Source: Trichinella spiralis
Lineage: Eukaryota; Nematoda; Enoplea; Trichinellida; Trichinellidae
Length of the DNA: 59,182 nt
Reading direction: 5' to 3'
NCBI GenBank assembly: GCA_000181795.3
Contig: CM012955.1
Span: 6,261,265-6,320,446, forward strand
Position numbers and translations under genes: made by a program. Below, piece by piece: positions 13,338 through 25,307 of this stretch (positions are counted from its first letter, which is position 1; the number at the start of each line of letters is the position of its first letter). The notes under the pieces are model-generated. The model ran no database searches and was not told the DNA's origin. It saw nothing but the letters and a program-made list of their open reading frames with translations.

Positions 13338-13829
13338 ACAATAGATTTCAAAATGCAGAAACAATATTGAAGCGGTCGACTGAAACAATGTTGTTGAACT
13401 TTGCAATTTCCACTTCACTTTAATGCCGCAGATTGTTTGTTTGTTTGTGCTTGTAATGTTCTTATGGAAAACATTACTCTCGTTGCTGTTGTATACTTCG
13501 ACTTTGATGCTTGTTGTCACGCTTAACTGTATCTAGATTTCTCCAATGCAAATAATACTTGATTTTACTATTGTCATTATACTGTAATAGTAAATCTCTG
13601 TTAAACACTAATAATTAAGAATGATTACTTTGAAAGATCTTATAAATATATAAAGAAATTTCTATTTTGTCAATTGAATTGGAAAACATTTCCACATCGT
13701 GCGCGTAGCTAAACGCTAGGCTAGATATTCGATATCATGCTTAAACTTTACCGTTGTTTATTAATTTGTAATTCAATTTCAAACAACGTAGCGTTATATA
13801 AAGATGATCACTTTCAGCTGCATTCATCG

Positions 13830-14716
13830 ATGATTAAGGCGATTCTTGTTTTCAATAATCACGGCAAACCGAGGTTACTGAAATTTTACGAAGCATATGT
13901 AAGCATTGGTGATGTGTAAACATTTTCTTGTCTGTTTTGTAGTTGCATTTTAGCCCGAAGAAACGCAACAGCAGATTGTTCGCGAAACATTTCTACTTCT
14001 CTCCAAAAGAGACGACAACGTTTGCAATTTTCTCGAATGCGGAAGGTGGTGGATATTTGAAATTTTTCAAAAAAAAACACCTTTCTTTCATTGTTCCAAT
14101 TACTCTTTAGCTTAGTCGGCGGATCTGAATACAAATTAATCTACAGACACTACGCGACATTGTACTTTGTATTTTGTGTCGATTCGTCTGAAAGTGAACT
14201 GGGCATTTTGGATTTGATTCAGGTAAAAATCACTTGTCATTCATTCATTGTTGATAAGAAAAAAAAAAGATGTAAATTCCATTTTTGAGCAGGTCTTTGT
14301 CGAAACTTTGGATCGTTGTTTCGAAAACGTCTGTGAATTAGATCTTATTTTTCACGCGGATAAAGTATATTCCATTCGGTCTGAAATTGCAAGTGAAATT
14401 TAAACTGAAAAACTCTTCCCCACACGTAGGTCCATTATATTTTGAATGAAATTGTAATGGGTGGTATGGTTCTGGAAACGAACATGAACGAAATTTTAAC
14501 TCGCGTTAATGAGCAAGATAAAATTGAAAAACAAGAGGTAAAATTGATTCGGTCTCTGTTTATTAAAGTATACTGGTTCCATTTCATTATGCAAAGGGTG
14601 GAATCGTAACTGCGCCTGCACGAGCCGTCACCGCTATGAAAAATATGAACTTGTCACAGCAAATTAAAGACATCCGCCTTCCAGATTTGCCATCGTTGAG
14701 CAATTTCAAATTTTGA
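13830..14716 (+). CDS. AP3S1: AP-3 complex sigma subunit
   Basis: Small subunit of the AP-3 adaptor that sorts cargo from endosomes to lysosome-related organelles. Exons in phase: 13830-13898, 13954-14045, 14111-14222, 14293-14364, 14430-14537, 14597-14716; 190 residues, close to the 193 of human AP3S1. Identity is very high: MIKAILVFNNHGKPRL at the start, then IYRHYATLYFVFCVDSSESE, GILDLIQVFVETLDRCFENV and GGMVLETNMNEI. An upstream in-frame ATG at 13737 was set aside because the family starts at MIKAI. A CTTTCAG acceptor-like site ends 12 nt before the chosen ATG. The long C-terminal tail (PARAVTAMKNMNL, then LPDLPSL) separates it from AP-1 and AP-2 sigma. Confidence 0.98.
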
Positions 14717-15492
14717 CGCAATTTATCACCATGCACAGTCGTAGACATTGTAAATAAATAAAAGAGCAGTTGAATAAATAAAATACAAATTACCATTTTC
14801 TGTTTACTATGAAATGTTACATTTTGTTCTTTTTCAATACGCAATTCTCTGCTTATTGCACAAATTCAACGTGAATTTTAATCACAATAATCTCTAAGCA
14901 ATTTCACTTGGACACTTATTTTACAGAATAAAAACATTTTCGAGTAAAAATTTGTCAAAGTGAAAATCATCATCTGCAGTTAAAACAGTTTGTTCAATTT
15001 ACGTATGAAAGTTGTATTAATATTTAAATTGTCATTTTCTTCTTAAATATTAAATGTATAATAAATTTTTTTAATCAATTGGTCATAATAAAAACTTTTC
15101 GTGGTTTTACATTGATTTTTTCATGTATACAAACTGTCTGTAGAATTATAACAGTATGACTAGAAAAATTAAGTTCTATTCTTATTTTACATTTGTTTCT
15201 GCGTGCATTTAATAGTGAAAATTTGAACACAAACTGCGACAATGAATATTTCATTATAATCTATATTTCACTTTTTTAACTTATAATAAAAACTATTCAA
15301 AAATTAATTCTTTTAATAATGCAGAACATGCGTAACGCAAAATGAACTACACGCAACTACAATAGACCCATCTCATGCTCCCAACACAGAACTGAACAAA
15401 CAAACATTTCATATAGTATGGTATGGTATAGGCGCAACAATAAATGAAAATATTATTTAGATATCGAATAAACAAATTAGATTTCAAAAAGG
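14717..15492. other. Convergent 3' flanks of AP3S and LEPROT-like
   Basis: AT-rich spacer between two genes that point towards each other. Apart from the AP3S poly(A) signal nothing is recognisable. Confidence 0.6.
14753..14758 (+). terminator. AP3S poly(A) signal
   Basis: AATAAA 37 bp after the AP3S stop codon. Confidence 0.7.
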
Positions 15493-16741
15493 TCAAAAAA
15501 GTCCATATCGGGCGTCTTCTTCTCGATGAATGTAAAAATATGCTGCTATAGTGAAAAAGCAGGTAATGTTTCCTGCCAGTGCAAAACCACACGCACCCCA
15601 GTGAATCTAAAAAACAACCACACAAGTAAAATCAATTAAAATCAAGTTAACTATCTACAATGCATATCAATATAACAAATGACCACAAAAAGTGTCGTCT
15701 AAATTGAAAAGTAATGTTTAAAAAATTGAAATTTAACAAACCACTGGATTTTCGGCCGGAGATCTTGCCAAAACGATTGGCAAACTGAACGCACTAACAA
15801 TGATGCCTGCAGTTAAGAATAAAGCAAATTCTTGGCACGATGCAGCACCACCAGCGGAAACGCGATCCTGAACCCGGGAAGCAACTGTAAGTGGAATCGG
15901 TACCAAAATGTAAAAGATGATGACAAACAGTGGATACCAGCTGCTAATGTAAAATGCAATAAAGCGACAAGAAATTTCAAGCAATTGAACTTTTTTCAAT
16001 TATCTGCTTCTCAAACTTGGATGTTTCACAAAAAACTTCACAATCTAATAATGCCTTTGCACAATTAAGAAATGAATATTATTTAATGTTATACTAGATG
16101 AATAAGTGCAAATTATTACAGTTATGGTATAAACTTTTAATAGTTCTTATTGATAAAAAGCCATTATTCAATATTAAAATGTTTTCAAAATGGTGTATTT
16201 AGCAAAAGATTATTATATAGTACAAGGTCATATTGCAGAAGTTCAAACGCTTTATAACACAGATTAAAGTTATGCATTTACAATTAAATTTCACAAATAA
16301 AATTTATTGGATTAAAACCAATATGTATATCAATAAACATGTAGTAAAGTTTAAAGTTCACAAACTTCCTAAATGGATAAATAAAACGACTAGACAAGAA
16401 GCAGTATAAAGCAACTGCGTTAACTGCTATGCAATACATGAAATCTGAAAAGTGAAATTAAACATTACACAAATTCATTTAGCATCATTTATACATTTAT
16501 ATTTTGAGTAAATAACCATTAAAGAGAAAACTCGGATATGCAATAAAGAATAAATATCAACTAGTATCTGTGTAGTTTCTGTTAAAAAACATAAGAATTC
16601 CTACTTATAAATTGGTAGAGCACATCCTAGAACCAAAAATAGCAGACCAACGCAACCACAGAATGCAAGACTGATTAGAGCTGAAAGCAAATAAAATTAT
16701 ATAAGTTATAGTATTTGCAATATACCTTTGACGCTGGCCAT
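15493..16741 (-). CDS. LEPROT: LEPROT/VPS55-family membrane protein
   Basis: Small four-helix protein of endosomes and Golgi; the family affects receptor trafficking, and yeast Vps55 acts in endosome-to-vacuole transport. Exons (high to low): 16741-16726, 16680-16605, 15943-15742, 15606-15493; 135 residues against 131 in human. The frame runs MASVKALISLAFCGCVG, FLVLGCALPIYNSWYPLFV, IIFYILVPIPLTVASR, CQEFALFLTAGIIVSAFSLP, then IHWGACGFALAGN, all matching LEPROT block by block. The four hydrophobic segments are clear. The first exon encodes only five full codons. A pyrimidine-rich tract ending in AAG lies 4 nt before the ATG, an acceptor-like context. Confidence 0.96.
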
Positions 16742-17277
16742 ATTTCTTAGTCAAACAAAAGAAAATAAAACTGCAGCAATTTTTAATCACCATGCATTTT
16801 CTTACTGTACAAAAATTTGTACTTGCATTTTTGTACAAAGTTGTTCTATATTGAATCAATCATTTATTTGCATTTATTCATAAACCTCAACATACGTTTA
16901 TCATATATGTTTTGTATAATATAAAAATATCAGAAATATCTAAAAAAGCTGGTTTTAGTAAGCTACATAACAATTTTTTAATCAATCATTATTAATTATT
17001 GACACGTACGCATTTGCAACATATATTCCATTAAATTTTCCATGAATATTTATTTTATGCAAGCTTTTTTGAATGAAATTTTGATTTTCCTTAAAACCTT
17101 TGCATTGGTGGTACCCGATTAACAACAAATTTCCATAGTAAATGAAAAAAGTTAAATTTGGAAATATAAATTTAAGTAATTGACTGATTAATTAAAAATT
17201 GAAATTGTTGCATTTGTATTTGAACTTAAGAGCAGTAATATGACATGATGGTGTTTCTTCATTTGCTTTAGCATTTT

Positions 17278-20021
17278 TCAAATACCGTGGCTGGGATTGT
17301 ATATGTATATGCGGTGATCCATGCACGCAGCTTGAACAACACCTTGATACCCTGTCCGAGGTACGTTTGCCTGAAATATGATTATGCGAGACAGAGAGTG
17401 CTAGAAATTATTGAATATACTTAATTAAATTATATTTTGATTAATTTTAATTTATATAGCGAAATTTAATGTAATTACATCTATTAAAATTACATTAGTA
17501 TTCATTTTTTTAAATGAAAATTTGATTACTTTGAAATCTTCCATCAACTGAAGCTTGTTAGCAATCCTTTGAAATTCAGTATTGCTGGCATATTTAATGC
17601 GTACAGATTCTTGCAATGAACAGTGCTGACCATCCAATTCTTCACTACTAATTTCTTTTAAGCTGTTAATTGTGTTCCACATGGCTTTATCATAATTTTC
17701 CTTTAGTAAGTAGCGGAGATCAAGTTGTGTGAATGGGATGAATTTTTCGTTCAGCTTAATTTGTTTCAAGTAATTTTCGTAAAATTGACTTCTTAAATTA
17801 CAGTTTAAAAGATTATTCAAATTTTGAAATATTAAACGTTTGTATTTCTTTGTTCATCTAATTTAATTCAGTTTAATTGAAAATTTTTATGAAATGATTA
17901 AAATTCATTTTTAACTTCATTACTGTTTATTTTGTGGTATAATTTGAAACTCCAAATGAAAAAGTTTAAAAGCTATCTACTTTTTATTTGAAAATCCAAA
18001 AACAGAAAAACAATATAAGTAGATGAAAATATTTTACATTTTTAATAATGAATAATCAAGGGATTAAAATGTTGAAAATTACACATGCTATAAAGTATTT
18101 ATTATATTTGAGAACACAAGTTCGACAAACATTTATGAGAATCAATAATTAAGTCAAGAATTTGACATCTTTATTAATTATTATCACTACTGTAAAGAAT
18201 CCTATTTATTAATTAACTGTTGTTTTGGTATTATTGGTCAAGTATTATGATTACATTTTAATTGATAATTTTATTTAAAAGAGATATGAAATCAAAATTG
18301 ACCTGCTAACTCCATTTTTCCCGTATTCAGTCATAGCTGTTCTTGAAATTTCAGGACGAATGCAAGCACGCCCTTTTCGTTGATCAGCTTCCCGTAGCCA
18401 GTCGTCCCAAAAACCTTTTGGCCATTTGTCCTTTAATTCTTCCCAAAGAAGCCTTGTCATCATCCAGCCCAAGCCTAATAAAGCATTGAAATTCAAAGTA
18501 ATATTTCATTTAATATAGTATTTGTTTTTTCAAATGGCACATGATTCTGTGAACGATTTTAAACTTTTTGCTGTTTTTCAATTTGATAATAATGTTTATT
18601 AGAAGCAAAAATATTCTACCTGGAAAAAAATCAGAACGGTGCAATAATTCAGGATCGTTTTGAATGAGGAAACTTTTTCCATTGTCGTTCCAAGCAGAAA
18701 TACAAAATAGACTAGGGTCAGCTTGAAGTATTTTCAATGTTGCTGCGAAATATTCAAAAAAATCTTCAGCAATGCTCAAGTCATCTGTCAATATGTATAA
18801 TTTTAATTTATTAAAAATAGTAAATATGATTTGAAATTTTTTTAATCCATTGAATGTAAATTTGAAAAATGTGAAATTGGCATTTAATTTTATAGTAATT
18901 TTTATAACGTTGCTTTTCAAAGAATTATCCATTTGATGAATGATCAAAGTATAATTTCCTATATGTATTTTGTTTATATTTAAAAGAAAGTAAATATGAC
19001 AAAATTAGTATTTCAAATTCACACATTTGAAATTTTTGAATAAATTATATTCTACCTTCTAATATAATGACATTGTCGTACTGAAGCACGTCGAACACTT
19101 TCCTCAATGCCCATTTGTAGTGACGTGAAATTTTGTAATATCCAATAAAGTCAACTCGACTACTTTGTACGTCTTCTTTAAAATTTGTCTATTCAGAAGA
19201 AAAATAGATGTAAACAAAATTCTGCATCACAATAAACACCTTTTATAGCGTACTTTTATGTGTAATATTTGTGGATGAAAGGCTTGAATTTCCTTTTCAG
19301 TTGCTTTATCATTGCAATCTTGACTAACAATTATTGGATACCTTGTAGGACATGGTCGAAATCTGTAATCAAAATGTATTAAATTTTTGGAAAAAGAACA
19401 GCAATCGTAAAACATACTTCAACAATTGTTGCAAAAGATTTTTAACGGCATTTGGTCGGTTGCAAGCAATAACAAGCACAGCGATTTGCTGTAATGGAAT
19501 AATAGTAAAATTTACAGAAAGATTATTCGCATTTTCATCGCTTTGCTTGAAGTGATTTATTGATGCAGCGATGCCGTTTAGCAGTTTTCTGTTGTCCATA
19601 ATTTGTATTTCCAAATCAACAATTGTATGATTCAAGTTTTTTAAATTGCAGTCACTGCACGGATGTGTTTCCTTAACAAAACGGAAATGGAATTCAGTTG
19701 TAATTTAAATTAATCCAGTCATTTCGATAAATTTTTAATAGTTTTTTTACAGTTTAACGAAAAATAAAATAAACTAACATTATACTCTGCTCAAAAAATA
19801 AATAATGTTTAAATACAATTTTCCACTTTATTTTTTAATTGGGTAAAACCTGACGTAATGAATCTCCTTTATAATTATAATTTAAAAATTTTCACATAAA
19901 CTGTAGTTCTCACCATATATTGAATATAATAGGTAATCAAAGCGAAAATATAAACAATACAAATGATTATAAAGATCATTTTTGAAAAAAATCCATATAA
20001 AAAAGATGCTCTACCAAACAT
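17278..20021 (-). CDS. MGAT1: GnT-I (MGAT1) paralogue A
   Basis: N-acetylglucosaminyltransferase I of the medial Golgi, which adds the first GlcNAc to Man5 N-glycans. Exons (high to low): 20021-19914, 19671-19418, 19362-19254, 19188-19056, 18784-18620, 18474-18303, 17791-17530, 17370-17278; 431 residues, all joins in phase. Type II layout: short N-terminus, one membrane segment (about 16-32), stem, then catalytic domain. Key motifs are present: [21 protein letters not shown], metal-binding EDD (LEDDLSIAEDFFEYF), SAWNDNGK, DFFPGLGWMMTR, FWDDW with the catalytic Asp, and [12 protein letters not shown]. Nothing suggests inactivity. It has one intron more than paralogue B, between E and DDL. Codon choice is more AT-rich than in paralogue B. 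C. elegans has three GnT-I genes (gly-12, gly-13, gly-14). Confidence 0.96.
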
Positions 20022-21349
20022 AATTTATAACAGTGTGGCATTGCCACTGCACGTCAGGATAAATACGTAAGATTTAATGACGTTAATTCTAATTAACTAC
20101 AGAAAAGTGCAATTGACAGTTGTTTGCGTTATTTCCTTTTAATATATGAACTAAACCGAGCATGCCTGTTTGAGTAAATTTGCTTTATCTGCTTATTGGC
20201 TCAGTGCAAACAAAGCAGTCATATCCATTAATAATTTGTAATTTGCTTTTCACTTAAAATAACAACAAACAACGTTTTATAGGCACAAATAAAAAGAAAA
20301 AGTTTTGTCAGTAAAGGGTGCTTATATGTAAATAATCAGTTTTATGTTAATTTTTTTCACATAAAATGTAACGTTTTTATTTAAATATGAGACATTATAA
20401 ATTATTTACTATTCTTTTAAAAGCAGCTGATTTATTAGAAACTCAATATTGCAATTGTTATTATTTGTACCTTTGGGTTTTAACGTATACTGTAGAAGTT
20501 TGGTTTACAGCATGTGGCGGCAATTTTACATTGAATGATCTTTTAAACTTTATCGATTGTTTAAATTTTGTTTAAAATCCTTGCACTGGTTTGTTTTTGT
20601 TTAGCTTTTTATTCAGTATTTGCCTGTTGTTTGGTGTTTGCACTTTCCGGGAATCGCATTCTCTGTTTGCTGTTTACGCATCTGTCAGTTGCGAGTGTTT
20701 CATTTCCTGCTGCGTTTTGTTGTTTCTCTATCCGCTAGAATAAAACTTTAAGGTATATAATTTCTTTTTAGCCGATTTGGATCTGTCGTTTTTGTTAATA
20801 AATTCATTCAGCTTTACCGTTTCTTTTCTTTTGTTCTTCTTTTCTTGTTTTGAGACGAGTTTTAAGGGACTTTTCGATGTCAGAATAGTTTTTATCCACA
20901 TTCAGTGCTTGATCACAGCTGTCTTTGAGCAGTGTTGAAGTTTATAAGTAACACAGCTGCTTGAACATGTAGCTGCAGGGTCAGATTCGCATTTTTAGTT
21001 GAAAATGTTGGCATCATTGTTTAGATATTTTATTTATAAAAGTTGAATTATAAATCGTGTTGATGCAGTTTTATATTTTCTTTTTTTATTACCCTGATTT
21101 CAGTGGCAGTTCATTTTGATTACTGGTCGAACTTTCTTTTCAGGTTTCAGGACATTATATGATAATATCATCAATTGACAGTTTTATTTAAATTACCTTG
21201 GCATTGTAGTTTTCATTGTGGTTTATCGAATGTCCTCTTTTGAAACTAAACATTATTTACCATTTCCTTTCATTATTGGCTGCTTGTTGTGTTTTTGTGA
21301 TTTCATTTTTGTATTAAATTTGTATGACTAAGTTTTCATCTATTTTTAG
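20022..21349. other. Divergent control region between the GnT-I genes
   Basis: T-rich upstream region of both paralogues, running to the first likely non-coding exon of paralogue B. No open frame or repeat of note was seen; a bidirectional promoter is possible. Confidence 0.5.
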
Positions 21350-21419
21350 GTGACTATCCGTCAGCATGGCTTGCTGAGGGAGTACCGAATGTGCACGTTC
21401 ATTTCAGTTTCTGTTGTAG
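21350..21419 (+). other. Probable 5' non-coding exon of GnT-I paralogue B
   Basis: A 70-nt segment bounded by a CTATTTTTAG acceptor and a TAG/GTAAG donor. It would join to 21488, behind TTTTTTTTCGTTTAG, across a 68-nt intron. It contains a three-codon upstream frame (ATGGCTTGC then stop) and a second short ATG frame that ends at the main start codon, so translation may be tuned by uORFs. Confidence 0.45.
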
Positions 21420-21509
21420 GTAAGACGACCATTTCAATTGCTTCGTATTACGTTTTAATTAATTGAATATGTTTTTTTTTCGTTTAGGTTATGGACTGGA
21501 AAGTACACA

Positions 21510-23960
21510 ATGAATTTGTTACGATTTGTTTCACTTCGTCATATTTTTTTCATCACAATAATCTGGCTCTTGGCACTTATTCTGTTTTACCGTCTGCATG
21601 AAAGTGTGAGTTGATTTGCTTGTTGTTTTGCTGTGTTAAAAAAATTAATTATTCAAAACGAAACTGTAAAAATATGGAACGATTTTTAAACAATTTTTCA
21701 TTTTTGGTAGAATAATAATTTAAAAAGTGAGTGTTGAAAATGTGGTTTGTAAGAAATGTTGGGCATTTTGATTTAGTTGTTACGAAGCAGTTTCGTAGGC
21801 ATATTTTTTTGTTTGCTTTTTCGCTCAAAACCAATGCATTCAGCTTTTATCGCTTTTGTTGGTAATTGTTTCTTTTTTGTATTGATTTTAAAATTAAGTA
21901 CATATTTTTTTTGTTTGTCATTGTTTGCATCTCTTGATATGGAAAAGGCACGAATTGTGTGTAGTAGTTCATTTTCATATTAGTAAAAGTGCTTTCGTAT
22001 GTCGGTGGGTGTTTCTTTGTTCTCCTCATTTGCAAATAGTAATGATTCACTTGTATAAGTAAGTGTACTGTTCATCATTTTTGTCCGTTTACAATGTTTG
22101 TGACGAAAAAGCGCTCATATAATCTGTACTTTTTTGTCGTTGTTGTTCGAAGTTTTACGTGAAAATCGCAGCAAAAATACAGTAAGAAAATGTTATTCAT
22201 TTTTTGAGTGTTGCAGTAATTTGAAAATTGATAAAATTGTATTTTACCAAAAACAAAAGATTACATGCTATAGAACCGAGTGTTTAAGTTTTAGAGCTGT
22301 TGACATTGAGTCATTGTGATATTGAAAAGAAAAAATTTTGAAAATGATTTTCAGGTTAGCATAGATTACGGCAAAGAGCTGCCCAAAATGCTCAACAAAA
22401 TGATCAAATTGGAAAAGGAAATTGTCGAACAGAACAAAGAAGCGGTTCGTCTGCTGGAAAGACTGGACAATGACAAATTTGCTCAAAAATGGTTCGTATT
22501 TTCCAACATCACCGACAACACTGCACATCCGGACGATCGGGATGCGCCATTGTCGATTGGCGACAAAATTCCCGTCTTGGTTATGGCTTGCAATCGACCG
22601 GCGGCAATTCGTGTTCACTTGAATCAGCTTCTTTTGTAAGTGTTTCAATTTTGATTATAAATTTTTTATATTTTCATCGTTGAAACAGACTGCGACCGTC
22701 GCCGGAACTATTTCCAATTATTGTCAGTCAAGACTGTGACCACCAGCCAACGGCTCAAGTGATCGACACGTATCGAGATTCAATCACAGTGATCAAGGTA
22801 GTAGTATATATATATATTTTTTTGTTTAATAATTAAAAAAATTAATTAAAATCTTTTGTAATTTTACAGCAACCAAACCAGACTGAACCGATATTGTCGA
22901 AAAAGTTGAAAAAATTTGCCGGCTATTACAAAATAGCTCGTCATTATCGTTGGGCGTTGAATCAGATCTTTTTCCACATGAAATACAAGACCGTCATTGT
23001 TACGGAGGATGATTTGCAAATTGCGGTTGATTTTTTCGAATTTTTTCTCGCAACGTACAAATTACTAATTGCCGACTCGTCCCTGTATTGTGTTTCCGCT
23101 TGGAACGACAACGGCCAAGAGGTGATGATCGAAGATCGACCAGACTTACTGTATCGCACCGATTTTTTTCCAGGTAATTATTATTAATTTTTATTGAAAT
23201 TTGTATTGTGGATTGTTCTGCTCAGGTTTGGGATGGATGTTGACCCGTCAACTTTGGAAAGAGCTCAGTCCGAAATGGCCGAATGGTTTTTGGGACGATT
23301 GGATTCGAGATCCTCCTCAACGTCGGGGTCGATCTTGCATTCGGCCTGAAATTTCACGCACCGCGATGAGTCTATACGGCAAATCTGGTGTGAGCAAGTC
23401 AGTTTTGTTTATTATTTTTTTGTATATATTTTACTTTGAATATAAGTGAATAATAATAATAATATTGTTTTACTTTATTTTTATTCTACAGGGGACTTTT
23501 CTATGAGAAACATCTCAAATCGATCAAGCTCAATACAAAATTTGTTCGTTTCACTGCGATGAATTTGACTTATTTGTTGAAAGAAAATTACGAAAAATTG
23601 TTCTCATCACAAGTCAACGAAGCGCCCGTTGTGTCGTTGAATGCCATTCAAGCCGGTTTATGGACCGGCAAGTCGGTTCGAATATTGTACCGAAACGCCA
23701 AAGAATTTGTCGACATTGCCAAAATTATCGGTCTTATGGACGATATGAAAGTAAACAATTGAATTATGATGGCATGATTTTTTTAGAAAAAAATATCAAC
23801 ATGTACAATTCGTGTATCGATTTAATAAAATTATGTTTTTTTTTTAACACAGGCTGGTGTACCGAGAACCGCTTTTCGTGGTGTTGTACCGGTGTATTAT
23901 TACAAAACTCGAGTGTTCATTTCCCCGGTCGGAGAGTGGAAAAATTATGATGACAACTGA
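21510..23960 (+). CDS. MGAT1: GnT-I (MGAT1) paralogue B
   Basis: Second N-acetylglucosaminyltransferase I, divergent from paralogue A. Exons in phase: 21510-21605, 22355-22635, 22689-22797, 22870-23173, 23226-23397, 23492-23750, 23853-23960; 442 residues (human 445). Residues about 11-27 are the membrane anchor ([16 protein letters not shown]). A longer, Lys/Glu-rich stem helix follows. Catalytic motifs: [96 protein letters not shown] and [12 protein letters not shown]. Six intron positions and phases match those of paralogue A, which shows that the two arose by duplication. It retains the longer C-terminal end ([12 protein letters not shown]), closer to vertebrate GnT-I than A is. Confidence 0.97.
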
Positions 23961-24401
23961 GGAGAAAAAAAAAGAAAAAAAAATAACAATGACAAATAAT
24001 TGAAGATTCTCATTGATTTACTTGTTTTTTTCTTTTTTTTTGTTGGATTTATTGTTGATTAAATTTTAATATATAATTTGATGCATTTGTACACGTGAAA
24101 AGCAAAAAGAAAAGAAAAATTTTTTTTACCAACAACCCATTTGAAAAGTTTGATTTATTTGGAAAAATTTTTACAGTACTCTTGTCGGTTTTATTGCTGA
24201 ACTGTGTTTTAGGGTTGTTTTGAAATCGGGCGAACGAATCGATTTGGAAATGAAATTGTTTTTGAATAATTTGAAAAAATATAAAATATGCAAAAAAAAA
24301 AGAAAAAATTTTATTCTCGATTGATGTTTAATTATTTTTTATTTTTATTTTGGTGTAATGTTAGTTTTGCATATATGAACTGGTTGATTTAGTCGGGAAA
24401 A

Positions 24402-25130
24402 ATGTCGAATGATGAAAATGTAACGGACTTTCGTGGCACGACAGGCGAGTCGGCCGTTGCCTCGTCGTTCGTTACCGGCCGAGTTGACCTTTCGGGCGGG
24501 AGACGTCGACTAGAATTTTCTTGGAAAAGGAAAATATTCGGTGTAAATCAACACCAAACGATCTTTTCGACCGCGTTTTACAGATTAATTAAAATTCTAA
24601 TTTGCATACGATTAATTTTATAAAAATATATTATTAAATAAATAATATTGAAAATTTTTTAAAAAAGCAACAAATTTATGCACTCATGACAAAACGTTGC
24701 ATTTCTAATGAATGATAAGTGCGAGTTTCATTTTTCAAAATTTGCATAATTTTCTGTAATCATTACTTTAGGAATGGAATTGAAAACGAAATAGTTTTCT
24801 TTTGTCAGATCATACTTGATGAAATAATTTTAAATTTTACTCTTTTTTGCTAGAAATTATTGTTTTTCTTTTCTGATAAAATTTCAACCGATTACTCAAA
24901 ATTACAGTAAGACAATTGATTAATTAAATCCACGCACGGGTGTTGTTCATTTGCTAACCGAAATTGTATATTTTTCGAAACAAATAATTTCATTTTGTTT
25001 TATATTAGAATTTTCTTTTTTTTGGAAAAAAATTCATATTTTACAGAATAATTTTTCCTCTTTTTTTCTAGTTCTAGTTGTAAATCATTTCCTCGAACTT
25101 CGTCGATCAGTAGCGTGTCATACAAGCTGA
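24402..25130 (+). CDS. Possible two-exon small gene, unrecognised
   Basis: An ATG at 24402 opens a GC-rich frame (NVTDFRGTTGESAVASSF) that stays open to a GTGTAAAT donor at 24541. A strong TTTTTTTCTAG acceptor ends at 25071, and the phase-matched second exon (25072-25130) ends at a TGA, giving 65 residues. The first 35 residues faintly resemble a UBA-like domain of the p47/NSFL1C type, but that is only a guess. The segment may equally be 3' UTR of GnT-I B or a structured RNA, since it carries a GC-only hairpin. Real composition contrast with its surroundings; function unknown. Confidence 0.22.
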
Positions 25131-25290
25131 AATGAATTCTATTCTAATGAATTTATTTATTATTGATGTTAAATTGAATTTTTACGTGTAGAATATGATA
25201 ACACATTAAAAAAATTATAATATCAAAAAAAGAGCTCAAATACTAAAACAGTATCGACACAAAATGGTAATTACAAACATAACCGATTAA

Positions 25291-25307
25291 GGAGGGGAGG
25301 GGAGGGA
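25291..25307 (+). other. G-rich tract, possible G-quadruplex
   Basis: GGAGGGGAGGGGAGGG-type sequence with four G runs separated by single A bases, standing alone in AT-rich DNA. Confidence 0.5.

Noticed and set aside
13737-13829. In-frame N-terminal extension of AP-3 sigma from an upstream ATG
   Set aside because: The family starts at MIKAI, and an acceptor-like CTTTCAG lies between the two ATGs.
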